Assembly: GCA_947504035.1 (NCBI GenBank)
Contig: CANNGA010000005.1
Location: 62,001-126,000 of the forward strand
DNA length: 64,000 nucleotides
Direction of reading: 5' to 3'
DNA from: an uncultured Flavobacteriaceae bacterium
GTDB lineage: Bacteria > Bacteroidota > Bacteroidia > Flavobacteriales > Flavobacteriaceae
The notes beneath the pieces were generated by a model. The model was not told the origin of the DNA and did not search any database. It saw only the letters and a list, made by a program, of their open reading frames with translations. Shown here piece after piece: positions 7,026-17,013 of the stretch. The stretch's first letter is position 1, and each line of letters begins with the position of its first letter. Made by a program: the position numbers and the translations under genes.

Positions 7026-9941
7026 CTAATCTTCTTCTATGGCCTCATAAATAAAGCGTTGTATATCTGTTCTAATATTTCGCTTTAGCAATAAATTTTT
7101 ACCCGCAGTAGGATACGTTCTATTCGCTAAAAAGATATATACAATATCTTGATCTGGATCTGCCCATGCATAGGTGCCTGTAAACCCAGAATGCCCAAAA
7201 CTTGTCATCGATAAGCAACCACAAGTTGGTCCTGAATCCCCTAATTGAGGTTTATCAAACCCTACGCCTCGTCTATTATTTTTATCACAATAATAACAGG
7301 TATTAAACGCGTCTACAGTTTTTGTTTTCAAATAACGTTTGCCACCATAAGCGCCTCTTTGCAAATACATTTGCATGATCTTAGCAACATCGTTAGCATT
7401 GCTAAATATTCCGGCATGACCGCCTATACCATTTTGCATTGCTGCGCCCATATCATGAACGTAACCTTGCACCTTTCCATACCTATAATAATTATCTTCT
7501 TCTGTAGGCACGATATGCTTATTACTTTTTTTACGGTACGGATTATACATTGTATAATTAGCACCTAAGGATTGGTACAAGTGTGTTTGCACCAACTCGT
7601 CCAACCTTTTGTCGTAATGCTTTTCTATAAATTTCTTTAAAATATAATATGGAAAATCACTATAACGGTAGCGGAGGCGCTCTAATAACTCAGAGTCTTT
7701 TATAATGCCTTGTATAGAGTCCTGATAATCTGACCTTAAATACAAATTATTATAGACTTCAATATTAAACTTTTTAGTTTTTTTAGTGCTGTAATATTTA
7801 GAACTTGGTCGTTTTGTAATACTGTCTAATGTGCGGTAGTAGAAAGGTTCCCATGGGCGTAAACGCGCATAATGAGACAGCATTTCAAGTACCGTAATGT
7901 CTGCTTTATTAGAATCTTTATATTCTGGTAACAATTCAGACAGTTTACTTCTCAGGGATAGTAATCCTTTTTCTTGCATTTCCATTACCAAAGGTAGGGT
8001 TGCCAAAATTTTAGTTAGCGAAGCCACATCATAAATAGCATCGAAAGTAACCTTCTCTTTACCTTTATAAGTATGTTTTCCAAAATTCTTATTATAAATA
8101 ACTTTACCATGCCTAGCAATTAACAATTGAATCCCGGGCGTCATCATAGAATCTACAGCAATTTGCGCAATAGAATCTACACGTTTTAATTTTTTAGAAC
8201 TCATCCCTACACGTTCTGGAACCGTATAGCCCAAACGCTGTATCGCTTTCGTTTCAATACCATCACCTGCACTAAAAAATGAGCCTATAGATACTGGTAA
8301 ACAGCCTATAGAAGGAAGAGCTCCAAATAGGAGTTGCGCCGATTTTTCTTGAGCAATTTTACTATTTTGATAGCTTACAACAATCCCTTTTAAAGCCTCT
8401 ATAGATGTTAGACCTTCCAAAGCATACGGTTTTACAAAGACATCTAATATAACATCATGGTTTTTAGCAATTTCTTGCAACCATATACGTTCGTCTTTGC
8501 TAAATTTATAGGCTTTCCATGGGTTAGCATTAGAACGGTGAAATCCTACAATCACAGTATTATAAGGTTTTAGTGCACTACTTAAAGCTTCTAAGGTTTT
8601 CGCCTCAATTTTATGCACTTTAGTATATTTTCGTAGGCTATTAAAAAAAGGACTCCCATCATCGTCTCCAAATGGTACATACGCTATTGTTTTGGTTTCT
8701 AAATCTTTAATTGGCAATATATTACTCTCATTTTTAACTACTGTAATAGCATTCTCTAAGAGCTCTTCGTAAAGTATATCATCTTTTGGACGGTTTAAAT
8801 CCGCATCTAAATTATATAACCCTACTGGCTCGTATGTATGTAGCCCCACTTTATACTTTGCCATTAGTATTTTTTTAACCGAATGTGCTAAGCGCGCCTC
8901 TGTAATTTCATGTTTAGAATACGCTTCTATAAATTTAGAAATACCTATCCCCACATCTACAGACATGAGCATAACATCATTACCAGCCTTAAATGCTGCT
9001 AAATCTATGGCACCTGTATCACTAAAATTAGAAGCGCCTTTCATGGTTAAAGCATCTGTAAAAATAAGGCCTTTAAATTTTAAACGTTCTTTTAAAATAT
9101 CGGTTACAATGTGTTTTGATAATGACGAAGGATAGCCTTCTCTTGGTTCTAAACTAGGTACATTTAAATGCGCTACCATAACACTAGATAAGCCTTCTGC
9201 GATTAACTTTCTATAAGGATATAATTCTACCGAATCTATACGTTTTTCATTAAAACTAATTGTAGGTAGCGTTAAATGCGAATCGGCATCTGTATCTCCA
9301 TGTCCTGGAAAATGTTTTGCATTGGCTAAAACGCCTGCGCTTTGCATACCCTTCATAAAAGCCAATGCTTTTTCGGTCACATTATCTCTATCTTCTCCAA
9401 AAGAACGGTTGCCAATAATAGGGTTTTTTGGATTCGTATTGATGTCAACTACTGGTGCAAAATTAAAATGCACACCTAAACGTTTGCAATGTTCGCCAAT
9501 GTGCCGCCCTGTTTGTTCTACCAATCTATTGTCCTTTATAGCACCCAATGCCATATTATAAGGAAATGCATATGTAGAATCTAAGCGCATGCTCAAACCC
9601 CATTCTGCATCCATACCTATGAGCATTGGTATTTTAGATAGGGATTGTAATTCATTATTAAGACGTGCTTGACGTTTTGGCCCGCCATTAGAGTAAATAA
9701 TCCCTCCAATGTGGTGTTTCCGTATAAGATCTATAACCGTCTGTCTTGTTGCAGCATCTTGATTAGACATGACCTGTACCATGTACAATTGTCCAATTTT
9801 TTCCTTTAATGATAGTGTATTATACAAACTATCTACCCAAACTTTCTGAGCTTCAGCATCAACACTTTGTAATGGACTGGTACTATGTTGAGCATGTGTA
9901 ACATAAAATAAAAGTAAAAATAGATATAGGATAGATCGCAT
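7026..9941 (-). CDS. glycoside hydrolase family 3 / serine hydrolase (beta-lactamase fold) fusion
   Basis: About 971 residues from the ATG at 9941, which gives the signal peptide MRSILYLFLLLFYVTHAQ; a TTG three codons upstream is less likely. The N-terminal half is a NagZ-like GH3 domain: NPIIGNRSFGED, then KHFPGHGDTDADSH and the nucleophile segment FTDALTMKGAS. The C-terminal part is a class C beta-lactamase-like domain with SLTK (SxxK), YSD and HSG motifs. The likely substrate is peptidoglycan or its fragments: GH3 removing GlcNAc and the second domain acting on peptides or D-amino bonds. The protein is exported. It is followed by bshA. Confidence 0.93.
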   Translation of the reverse strand: MRSILYLFLLLFYVTHAQHSTSPLQSVDAEAQKVWVDSLYNTLSLKEKIGQLYMVQVMSNQDAATRQTVIDLIRKHHIGGIIYSNGGPKRQARLNNELQSLSKIPMLIGMDAEWGLSMRLDSTYAFPYNMALGAIKDNRLVEQTGRHIGEHCKRLGVHFNFAPVVDINTNPKNPIIGNRSFGEDRDNVTEKALAFMKGMQSAGVLANAKHFPGHGDTDADSHLTLPTISFNEKRIDSVELYPYRKLIAEGLSSVMVAHLNVPSLEPREGYPSSLSKHIVTDILKERLKFKGLIFTDALTMKGASNFSDTGAIDLAAFKAGNDVMLMSVDVGIGISKFIEAYSKHEITEARLAHSVKKILMAKYKVGLHTYEPVGLYNLDADLNRPKDDILYEELLENAITVVKNESNILPIKDLETKTIAYVPFGDDDGSPFFNSLRKYTKVHKIEAKTLEALSSALKPYNTVIVGFHRSNANPWKAYKFSKDERIWLQEIAKNHDVILDVFVKPYALEGLTSIEALKGIVVSYQNSKIAQEKSAQLLFGALPSIGCLPVSIGSFFSAGDGIETKAIQRLGYTVPERVGMSSKKLKRVDSIAQIAVDSMMTPGIQLLIARHGKVIYNKNFGKHTYKGKEKVTFDAIYDVASLTKILATLPLVMEMQEKGLLSLRSKLSELLPEYKDSNKADITVLEMLSHYARLRPWEPFYYRTLDSITKRPSSKYYSTKKTKKFNIEVYNNLYLRSDYQDSIQGIIKDSELLERLRYRYSDFPYYILKKFIEKHYDKRLDELVQTHLYQSLGANYTMYNPYRKKSNKHIVPTEEDNYYRYGKVQGYVHDMGAAMQNGIGGHAGIFSNANDVAKIMQMYLQRGAYGGKRYLKTKTVDAFNTCYYCDKNNRRGVGFDKPQLGDSGPTCGCLSMTSFGHSGFTGTYAWADPDQDIVYIFLANRTYPTAGKNLLLKRNIRTDIQRFIYEAIEED

Positions 9942-10379
9942 AAAGGGCAAATTATAAATAGTTCTAATGTAATAACCATGCCAAAATAATACTTTTAAAA
10001 AAAAGAGGAAAATACTTTAGTACTCATTTATAAATAAAATCTCCAAAGTACTACATTTAGTGCTCTACACTAAAAAGAGTTAACCTTTGTATCTGCTTTC
10101 TTAAAAATTAACATCTACAGATACATAAAAGCAGTTATAATAGTATTATTTTAAATAATGAACTGAAACCATAAGAACAATTACTCTTAAAAAAGCTTTT
10201 CATCATACACAAAATGCGATATATAAGAAAAAGCGCTTCAATTTTTAGAATAATCGTATATTGCACTACACTTTACTAATATTATGTTAATTAACATGCT
10301 TTATTTAGTATTTTAATTTTTATATTTCCAAAAAAAAATTAAGATCAATCAAAATCGACTTTTTATATACCTACACCAC
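9942..10379. other. intergenic region upstream of GH3 fusion and galactose unit
   Basis: About 440 bp of very AT-rich DNA between two divergent units. No ORF is credible. It contains a 14-bp perfect palindrome at 10284-10297 (atgttaattaacat), which could be a regulator site. No convincing -33/-7 pair was found for the leftward gene. Confidence 0.4.
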
Positions 10380-10403
10380 CTATTAGCTACTAGTAGCTAA
10401 TAG
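10380..10403. promoter_or_regulatory. 24-bp perfect palindrome, probable GntR operator
   Basis: The half-site ctattagctact is followed by its exact reverse complement, 38 bp before the GntR-type regulator gene. It sits directly upstream of a Bacteroidota -7 box (10409-10416), covering the spacer and -33 area, where a bound dimer would block RNA polymerase. GntR-family dimers typically bind such palindromes near their own gene. Autoregulation is an inference. Confidence 0.7.
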
Positions 10404-10408
10404 TAGGG

Positions 10409-10416
10409 TATTTTTG
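10409..10416 (+). promoter_or_regulatory. putative -7 promoter element of the galactose unit
   Basis: TATTTTTG matches the Bacteroidota -7 consensus TAnnTTTG. It predicts a start of transcription near 10423, about 20 bases before the regulator ATG. No TTG is present at -33; the palindrome occupies that region. Confidence 0.5.
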
Positions 10417-10441
10417 ATTTCTAACCACTAACTAATAAAAA

Positions 10442-11434
10442 ATGATCACAATTAAAAAAGGAACTAGTGTCCCTAAGTATAAACAAATAATTGCTTCTGT
10501 AGAAACGGCTATTTTATCTGGGAACCTTAAAAAAGGGGATAAGTTGCCGTCTATAAACAGTATAAGAGACGAATATAATTTATCTAGAGACACTGTACTT
10601 ATGGCTTTTAACACACTTAAAAACAGAGGCATCATTCAATCTGTTGTAGGTAAAGGCAACTATATTAAAAGTGAAAAAATTGACGTAAAGCAAAAAGTAT
10701 TTTTACTTTTTGATGAATTAAATACGTTTAAAGAAGACCTTTATAACGCTTTTATTAAAAACTTGGACAAAAGTATTGATGTTGACATTTACTTTCATCA
10801 TTTTAATTTTGATGTTTTTAGCAGTATCATTGCTGATAAAATTGGCGACTATAATTATTATGTGATCATGCCTGCCAACTTAAGTAATACTAAAACGGTG
10901 CTTGATAAGCTTCCTGATGATAAAGTTTATATTTTGGATCAAATGCCAAAAGAATTACAAAAATACTCTGGTATTTATCAAAATTTCAAAAAAGATATTT
11001 TAGCAAACTTAGAAAGTGTTTCAGATGTTATTCGTAAATACGAAAAACTGTTTCTCGTGTTTTCTAAAGAAAAACAACCCATTGGAATGTTAGAGGGGTT
11101 TAAAACATTTTGTAATGAAAAGGATATTCCTTTTGAAATCTTAAAATCCTTAGACAATGCTCAACCTAAACCTGGAGCACTCTATATCATCCCAGATGAT
11201 GATGATTTACTTAAAATTGTAAAAAAAATCAAGGAATCTGAACTTGTTATAGCAAAAGACGTTGGTCTTATCTCCTACAATGATACTTTATTAAAAGACG
11301 TTGTTGCAGATGGCATCACAACTATTTCGACAGACTTTACGGCTATGGGAAAACGTTTAGCCAAAATGATTTCAACCAATGAACGTAACCACATCGAAAA
11401 CCCTAACCATATTATTATTAGACACTCTCTTTAA
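10442..11434 (+). CDS. GntR-family transcriptional regulator with LacI-like sensor domain
   Basis: A 330-residue regulator. Residues 1-75 form a winged helix-turn-helix of the GntR type (SGNLKKGDKLPSINSIRDEY, then LSRDTVLMAFNTLKNRG). The rest resembles the periplasmic-binding-protein fold that LacI/GalR proteins use for sugar sensing, with GLISYNDTLLKDVVADGITT near the end. This chimera is common in Bacteroidota next to sugar genes. It lies 11 bp before galM, so the likely effector is galactose or a derivative, an inference from context. A palindrome at 10380 is the probable operator. Confidence 0.88.
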   Translation: MITIKKGTSVPKYKQIIASVETAILSGNLKKGDKLPSINSIRDEYNLSRDTVLMAFNTLKNRGIIQSVVGKGNYIKSEKIDVKQKVFLLFDELNTFKEDLYNAFIKNLDKSIDVDIYFHHFNFDVFSSIIADKIGDYNYYVIMPANLSNTKTVLDKLPDDKVYILDQMPKELQKYSGIYQNFKKDILANLESVSDVIRKYEKLFLVFSKEKQPIGMLEGFKTFCNEKDIPFEILKSLDNAQPKPGALYIIPDDDDLLKIVKKIKESELVIAKDVGLISYNDTLLKDVVADGITTISTDFTAMGKRLAKMISTNERNHIENPNHIIIRHSL

Positions 11435-11445
11435 ATAAATACCAA

Positions 11446-12336
11446 TTGTACACAATTCATCATTCAGAATCAACACAACTTTTACAGATTAAAAACACTA
11501 AAAATCGAGTTCATGCCCAGATACATTTAAATCAAGGTGCAAGCCTTCAAAAGTTAACTATAGGCACACATGCAATTATACAAGATTTATCGCCTTTAGG
11601 TTATGCGAATACTTATGCATCTTCTATTTTATTTCCTTTTGCGAATAGAATTAAAGATGGCAGCTATACTTTTGCAACTAAAACGTATCAATTTGATAAA
11701 AATATTGAAGCAGAACAAAATGCATTACATGGTTTAGTTTTTAATAAGACCTTTAAGGTTCTGCATACAGAAGCTACTGCCAAATTTGCAAAAGTCACTT
11801 TAGAATATAACGAAGCACACCCCCCTCTTGCTTTTCCTTATGCCTATAAAGTCAAGCTAGAATACCACATAGAGGCGTCCTCATTATCTTTAAAAATGAG
11901 CATAACTAATAAGTCTCATGCCACCTTTCCGTTTACATTAGGTTGGCATCCCTATTTTGCAACAACAAACCTCTCTGAAAGTACGGTTCGTTTTGATAGT
12001 CGTAGCAAAATGCTTCTAGATGATCGTAACATTACAATTGGCACTTCACAAATAGAAGGTCAAACCGTATTAGATATAAAAGATCAAAAATTTGATGATT
12101 GTTGGGCTTTAGCTACAGATACAGTACTTTTTAAAACGCCAGAATATACATTACAATTTAATGCCTCTGGTACAAATAATTTTTTACAAATATATACGCC
12201 TCCTAAACCCAATGTTATCGCTATTGAACAAACTACAGGCGTATCAGACAGTTTTAACAACGCTATTGGGCTAGACACATTAAACCCTGGTGCTACACAT
12301 AGTATTACATGGGACTTAAGCATTAAGAATAACTAA
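11446..12336 (+). CDS. galM: aldose 1-epimerase (galactose mutarotase)
   Basis: A 296-residue protein of the aldose epimerase superfamily that interconverts alpha and beta anomers of galactose before phosphorylation. It has an ILFPFANRIKDGSY segment, NALHGLVFNK with the conserved histidine near residue 100, FTLGWHPYF with a second histidine, and a late FLQIYTPP stretch. The start is a TTG 11 bp after the regulator; no ATG is nearby. galK follows after 2 bp. It is shorter than E. coli GalM and nearer the YeaD/YihR-like branch, so exact substrate is less sure. Confidence 0.87.
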   Translation: MYTIHHSESTQLLQIKNTKNRVHAQIHLNQGASLQKLTIGTHAIIQDLSPLGYANTYASSILFPFANRIKDGSYTFATKTYQFDKNIEAEQNALHGLVFNKTFKVLHTEATAKFAKVTLEYNEAHPPLAFPYAYKVKLEYHIEASSLSLKMSITNKSHATFPFTLGWHPYFATTNLSESTVRFDSRSKMLLDDRNITIGTSQIEGQTVLDIKDQKFDDCWALATDTVLFKTPEYTLQFNASGTNNFLQIYTPPKPNVIAIEQTTGVSDSFNNAIGLDTLNPGATHSITWDLSIKNN

Positions 12337-12338
12337 CA

Positions 12339-13487
12339 ATGAACACAATAACTACTAAAGCGTTAGAAGCAAAATTTAAAGCATTATTTAATACCACACC
12401 ACTACTACTTTTTTCTCCTGGTCGCATCAATATAATAGGCGAACATACCGATTATAATGATGGTTATGTATTTCCTGCAGCCATCAACAAAGGCGTGTAC
12501 GCTGCGCTGCAAAAAAGTAATTCTGGGCATTCTACTGCTATTGCTTTAAATAAAGACAGTCGTGTCACCTTTAACTTAGACGCACTACAACCAGCACCCC
12601 AAGGCCATTGGGAAAACTACGTCCTTGGTGTCGTAGCAGAACTAAAACACAGAGGTCTTCCTATAGCCAATTTTAATATTATTTTTGAAGGTGATATTCC
12701 TCTTGGAGCAGGTATGTCGTCTTCGGCCGCTCTTGAAAATAGTGTCGTTTTTGGATTGAATACATTATTCGATTTAAAACTATCTAAAACAGAGATGATT
12801 CTTATTTCTCAAAAAGCTGAACATACCTATGTAGGTGTTAAATGTGGTATTATGGACCAATATGCAAGTATGTTTGGTATTGCAGATAGCGCGTTGCATC
12901 TAGACTGTAGAAACGTTGATGCCACACCGTATAAAATTAACTTTAAAGCTTACGAACTCGTACTTATTAATACAAATGTAAAACACAGTTTATCGGACAG
13001 TGCGTATAACGATAGACGTCGTGTTTGTGAAACTATCTCTAAACAGCTCGGCGTTAAAGCCCTTAGGGATGTCTCTGTAAATGATTTAGAACGTATTAAA
13101 AATGACGTTTCTATTGAAGATTATAATAAAGCGCTTTACGTTATAGAAGAAAATACAAGAACCTTAAAGGCAGCTGAAGCTATAAAGAATGATGATCTCA
13201 AAGCTTTAGGACAGCTAATGTATGCCTCTCATGAGGGGTTATCTAAAAAATATAAGGTAAGTTGTGATGAGTTAGATTTCTTAGTTGAAACCTCTAGGAA
13301 ACATACTGCTGTTTTAGGCGCTAGAATGATGGGTGGCGGCTTTGGGGGCTGCACTATTAATTTAGTAGCAACAGCACATGTTAAGCAATTTACCGAGGCA
13401 ACAACCCTACTTTACAAAGAAAAATTTAAACATGAGGCTTCAATTTATGCTGTAAAATTAGCTAACGGCACCCATATTATTAATTAG
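12339..13487 (+). CDS. galK: galactokinase
   Basis: A 382-residue GHMP kinase that phosphorylates alpha-D-galactose at C1 with ATP. It shows the galactokinase signature PGRINIIGEHTDYNDGYVFP (about residues 26-45), the phosphate-binding loop PLGAGMSSSAALE (about 120) and the C-terminal GARMMGGGFGGC motif (about 327). It is the last gene of the regulator-galM-galK unit. galT and a sugar transporter are not adjacent, so the rest of the Leloir pathway must be elsewhere if present. Confidence 0.96.
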   Translation: MNTITTKALEAKFKALFNTTPLLLFSPGRINIIGEHTDYNDGYVFPAAINKGVYAALQKSNSGHSTAIALNKDSRVTFNLDALQPAPQGHWENYVLGVVAELKHRGLPIANFNIIFEGDIPLGAGMSSSAALENSVVFGLNTLFDLKLSKTEMILISQKAEHTYVGVKCGIMDQYASMFGIADSALHLDCRNVDATPYKINFKAYELVLINTNVKHSLSDSAYNDRRRVCETISKQLGVKALRDVSVNDLERIKNDVSIEDYNKALYVIEENTRTLKAAEAIKNDDLKALGQLMYASHEGLSKKYKVSCDELDFLVETSRKHTAVLGARMMGGGFGGCTINLVATAHVKQFTEATTLLYKEKFKHEASIYAVKLANGTHIIN

Positions 13488-13648
13488 ACATTGTGTAAGT
13501 TATGGTTTAAAATAATGTCCTTAGAGTTTAGACGTTTCGGTATGTTTTAGCATAGTGTTAAGACTTCATTAATTACGTGTTAAAGTCTCTTAATACATGA
13601 CTTCTATGTTTCTAAATGCATTTAATTTGGAAACCTATATAATGTTTT

Positions 13649-14359
13649 ATGAAATACTTTATCATTTTTATGTTACCGCTAAGCATCTATTCACAACATA
13701 TAGAAGGCATTGTTTACGATAATAATACCAGTGTAAAACACCTAAAAATTGCTAACCTTAACAAACAGATCCAGACCTATACAGATCATAACGGTGCTTT
13801 TAAAATTAGAGCATCTGTAAATGACACACTTTTTTTTAACTCTGTATTTTATGATAACGTAATACTTAAAGTTACAGAAAACCATTTTAATACTATCTCT
13901 GTTATTGAAGTCAAAAAAAAGATAAATACTTTAAATAAAGTTATTATAAGCTCTGAGAATTTTAACACTAAAACATTTACACAAAAACTTAATAAAAGTC
14001 TTAATAGAGATATTAAAAACAATCCGCATAAGTATAAACAGCATTCGAAATACGGTTTAGACTTTGTGTATTTGGCAAAAAAAATATTCGCTTCTAAACA
14101 TAAATCAAATTCGAAAAAAGCACCCTATTTAGAGGTTAAAGCTTTGGATTCTTTATTTAAAAACGACTCTTTTTTTACGATGAAACTCTTACGAGAAGAT
14201 CTCAATATCGATAATCCCTCTCTTTTTTTAGACTATTGCGAAACTAAAAAAATTAATACGAACTTGCTTTCTGAAGACTCTAAACTAAAGCTCTTGGACA
14301 TTTTTGTAGCCTACAGCAAAGAATTTATAAAATTAACGTCTCTTACACCTGAAAATTAA
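13649..14359 (+). CDS. exported protein with carboxypeptidase regulatory-like domain
   Basis: A 236-residue protein with a signal peptide ending at IYSQ. It then has a short CarboxypepD_reg-like beta domain (HIEGIVYDNNTSVKHLKIAN, about residues 17-95). This domain is usual at the N-terminus of TonB-dependent receptors, but no receptor follows. The remainder is lysine- and asparagine-rich with no recognised motif. It stands alone, 160 bp after galK. An envelope location is inferred from the signal peptide. Function unknown. Confidence 0.7.
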   Translation: MKYFIIFMLPLSIYSQHIEGIVYDNNTSVKHLKIANLNKQIQTYTDHNGAFKIRASVNDTLFFNSVFYDNVILKVTENHFNTISVIEVKKKINTLNKVIISSENFNTKTFTQKLNKSLNRDIKNNPHKYKQHSKYGLDFVYLAKKIFASKHKSNSKKAPYLEVKALDSLFKNDSFFTMKLLREDLNIDNPSLFLDYCETKKINTNLLSEDSKLKLLDIFVAYSKEFIKLTSLTPEN

Positions 14360-14431
14360 ATTTTAAAATAGATATCATACTAAATCTTAGTTTCAAAAGT
14401 TATATTTTTAGCCATATTTTATTTTGCTAGA

Positions 14432-16000
14432 ATGAAAAGATACATATACTTTACTATTACAATTTGTTTTTTAGTCTTATGGAGTTCATGCCGAAAGGAT
14501 TTTGAGTTTTCTAGAAGCACAGGAGCCCTAGAATTTTCTAGAGATACTCTCTTTTTAGATACGGTGTTTACAAATATAGGTTCTAGTACTTATAATTTTA
14601 AAGTTTACAATAGATCAGACGATGATATTGTTATTCCCAATTTAGGTTTAGCATCTGGAGAAGCGTCTCAATACCGTCTTAATGTAGATGGTGTTCCTGG
14701 TAAAACCTTTGAAAATGTAGAATTATTAGCCAACGATAGTCTTTTTATTTTTGTTGAAACTACAGTAGATTTCTCTAATACGGGAAGCACAACTAATGAA
14801 TTTATATTTACAGACCAAGTAGAATTCGACTCGGGAAGTAATTTTCAAAAAGTAGAATTGGTGACTTTAATACAAGATGCCACTTTTATATTTCCTAATC
14901 GAAATAATGCCACTAGAGTTCTTGACAATTTAACATTACCTGTAAGCGATTCTATCATTGATATAGGCCTACAAGGTCGTGATTTACGTTCTAATGAGCT
15001 TACATTTACTAACGATAGACCCTATGTTATCTATGGTTATGCAGCTGTACCTTCTGGACAAGTTTTAACTATAGAAGCAGGTGCACGCATTCATTTTCAT
15101 GAAAACTCTGGTATTTTTGTAAGACCCGGAGCGTCTATTCATGTTAATGGTACGCTAAGTATGGATCAAGAAAAATTAGAAAATGAAGTTATTTTTGAAG
15201 GTGACAGGTTAGAACCTGGTTTTGCCGATGTTCCAGGACAATGGGGCTCTATTTGGTTATTTGAAGGCAGTACCAATAATATTTTTAATTATGCGACTGT
15301 TAAAAATGGTCTTGTGGGTATTTTATGTGATGGAGATGCCGATGCTGCTGATGATAAATTAACCATTACAAACTCTCAAATATACAATTCTGGAAGTTTT
15401 GGTATTTTAGGTCGTAATACATCTATTAGAGGCGAAAATGTAGTTATTAATAACTCTGGTCAAGCTTCGCTTGCTGCCACACTTGGAGGACGCTATAATT
15501 TTACGCATTGCACCATTGCAAATTATTGGGAAAATAGTTTTAGACCCCTACCCTCTTTACTTGTAAATAACTTTGTTTTAGATGCAGACAACGTTGCCAC
15601 AGTTGCAGAATTATCTGAAGCGAATTTTAATAACTGTATTATTTATGGTAATGACAATCCAGAATTTTTACTGGAAGAAATAGAAGATGCTAGTCTTGCT
15701 TTTAATTTTAAGTTTACAAATTGTTTAGTGCGATTTCAAGATACAAACTCTAGTTTCACTGATGATGATAATTACGATTTTTCAAATACAGCACTTTATG
15801 AAAATTTGATTTTTAATCAAGACCCAAGATTCACTAATACAAGTGAGAGCATACTAACACTAGAAGAGAATTCGCCTGCCATAGGCACTGCTAATACAGC
15901 TTTTGCAGCCCAAGTGCCTGTAGACATTTTAAACATAAACAGAACAATGGCTCCAGATATTGGTGCCTATCAACACGTACCTTCTACCGAGGGCAATTAA
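14432..16000 (+). CDS. lipoprotein with right-handed beta-helix repeats
   Basis: A 522-residue lipoprotein: the hydrophobic N-terminus ends in LVLWSSC with the lipid-modified Cys20. The first 170 residues look like an immunoglobulin-like beta domain (DTVFTNIGSSTYNFKVYN). From about 200 on, short repeats such as GAGARIHFHE, GILGRN and FTNCLVRF suggest a parallel beta-helix, ending in a DIGAYQ motif typical of this fold. Binding or cleavage of polysaccharide is possible, but no catalytic residues can be assigned. Probably on the cell surface. Confidence 0.78.
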   Translation: MKRYIYFTITICFLVLWSSCRKDFEFSRSTGALEFSRDTLFLDTVFTNIGSSTYNFKVYNRSDDDIVIPNLGLASGEASQYRLNVDGVPGKTFENVELLANDSLFIFVETTVDFSNTGSTTNEFIFTDQVEFDSGSNFQKVELVTLIQDATFIFPNRNNATRVLDNLTLPVSDSIIDIGLQGRDLRSNELTFTNDRPYVIYGYAAVPSGQVLTIEAGARIHFHENSGIFVRPGASIHVNGTLSMDQEKLENEVIFEGDRLEPGFADVPGQWGSIWLFEGSTNNIFNYATVKNGLVGILCDGDADAADDKLTITNSQIYNSGSFGILGRNTSIRGENVVINNSGQASLAATLGGRYNFTHCTIANYWENSFRPLPSLLVNNFVLDADNVATVAELSEANFNNCIIYGNDNPEFLLEEIEDASLAFNFKFTNCLVRFQDTNSSFTDDDNYDFSNTALYENLIFNQDPRFTNTSESILTLEENSPAIGTANTAFAAQVPVDILNINRTMAPDIGAYQHVPSTEGN

Positions 16001-16041
16001 AAAAAATCCTAATTCATAACAATTGAATTAGGATTTTTTTT
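15999..16041. terminator. bidirectional terminator
   Basis: An 18-bp perfect inverted repeat (A-run, tcctaattca, 7-base loop, complement, T-run) lies between the convergent beta-helix lipoprotein and PPK2 genes and can serve both strands. Confidence 0.9.
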
Positions 16042-16064
16042 GAAAGGTCAATAAATATTACACG

Positions 16065-16943
16065 TTAAGATTCATTATTCAATTCTTCTTTATAAGCGTC
16101 TAAGTTTGCTTTAATTTTAGGCTCAAGTTCTGGCTCTACAATATCTGAATACCCGCTTAAAGTTTTATAAATCGTTTGTGCTACGATATAGCGGGCCGAA
16201 GGTTTATCATCTGCAGGTATAATGTACCAAGGCGCATGGGGTTTCGAGGTTCTATTTATGGCATCTTCATAATACGTTTGATAGCTGTCCCATAATTTGC
16301 GCTCTTTTAAATCTCCTGGAGAAAACTTCCAATTTTTTTCTTGTTTCTCTAAGCGTCTCAGTAATCTTCGTTTTTGCTCGTCTTTAGATAGATTTAGGAA
16401 GAACTTAAAAATTAAGGTTCCGTTGTCTGCAATATGTTTTTCAAAGGCATTAATTTGTTCAAAACGTTTGTCCCAAAAAGCCTCATTAACAGCATTAACA
16501 GAAGTTACATCGGGTAAATGCTCTCCTAAAATATAATTGGGGTGTACACGTGTTACCAAAACATTTTCGTAATGTGTTCTATTAAAAACACCAAATTTAC
16601 CCCGAGCAGGTAATGCGATATAATGGCGCCATAAATAATCATGTTTCTGTTCTAACGCTGTAGGCACCTTAAAGCTATGTACTTCTACACCTCTTACATT
16701 AAACTCCTTAAACACTTCACGTATTAAACTGTCTTTTCCAGAAGTATCCATACCTTGTAAACAAATTAAAACAGCATATTTACCATGTGCATACAAAGTG
16801 TCTTGCAGCTTTCCTAACTTTTTTCTAACGCGTTTCAATTCTTTTTCGGCATCGTCTATAACTACTTTATTTGCCAATGTATGCAATTGAATTTTAGAGG
16901 TTACTTTATATGAATTTAAATCTGTGTGCTTCATAAGAGACAT
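16065..16943 (-). CDS. polyphosphate kinase 2 family protein
   Basis: A 292-residue PPK2-type polyphosphate:nucleotide phosphotransferase, which moves phosphate between polyphosphate and nucleoside di- or monophosphates. The Walker A-like loop GMDTSGKDS is at residues 64-72. The lid-module segment RGVEVHSFKVPT and the conserved FNRTHYENVLVTRVHP are also present. Length suits a one-domain PPK2. Which nucleotide it prefers cannot be read from the sequence. It is divergent from the exported protein at 17053. Confidence 0.93.
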   Translation of the reverse strand: MSLMKHTDLNSYKVTSKIQLHTLANKVVIDDAEKELKRVRKKLGKLQDTLYAHGKYAVLICLQGMDTSGKDSLIREVFKEFNVRGVEVHSFKVPTALEQKHDYLWRHYIALPARGKFGVFNRTHYENVLVTRVHPNYILGEHLPDVTSVNAVNEAFWDKRFEQINAFEKHIADNGTLIFKFFLNLSKDEQKRRLLRRLEKQEKNWKFSPGDLKERKLWDSYQTYYEDAINRTSKPHAPWYIIPADDKPSARYIVAQTIYKTLSGYSDIVEPELEPKIKANLDAYKEELNNES

Positions 16944-17013
16944 TTTTTTAGAGGTTTAAAGATTCTTAATTTATTTTTTAGATGAAATGTATAAAAAATA
17001 CGATAAAATACAA

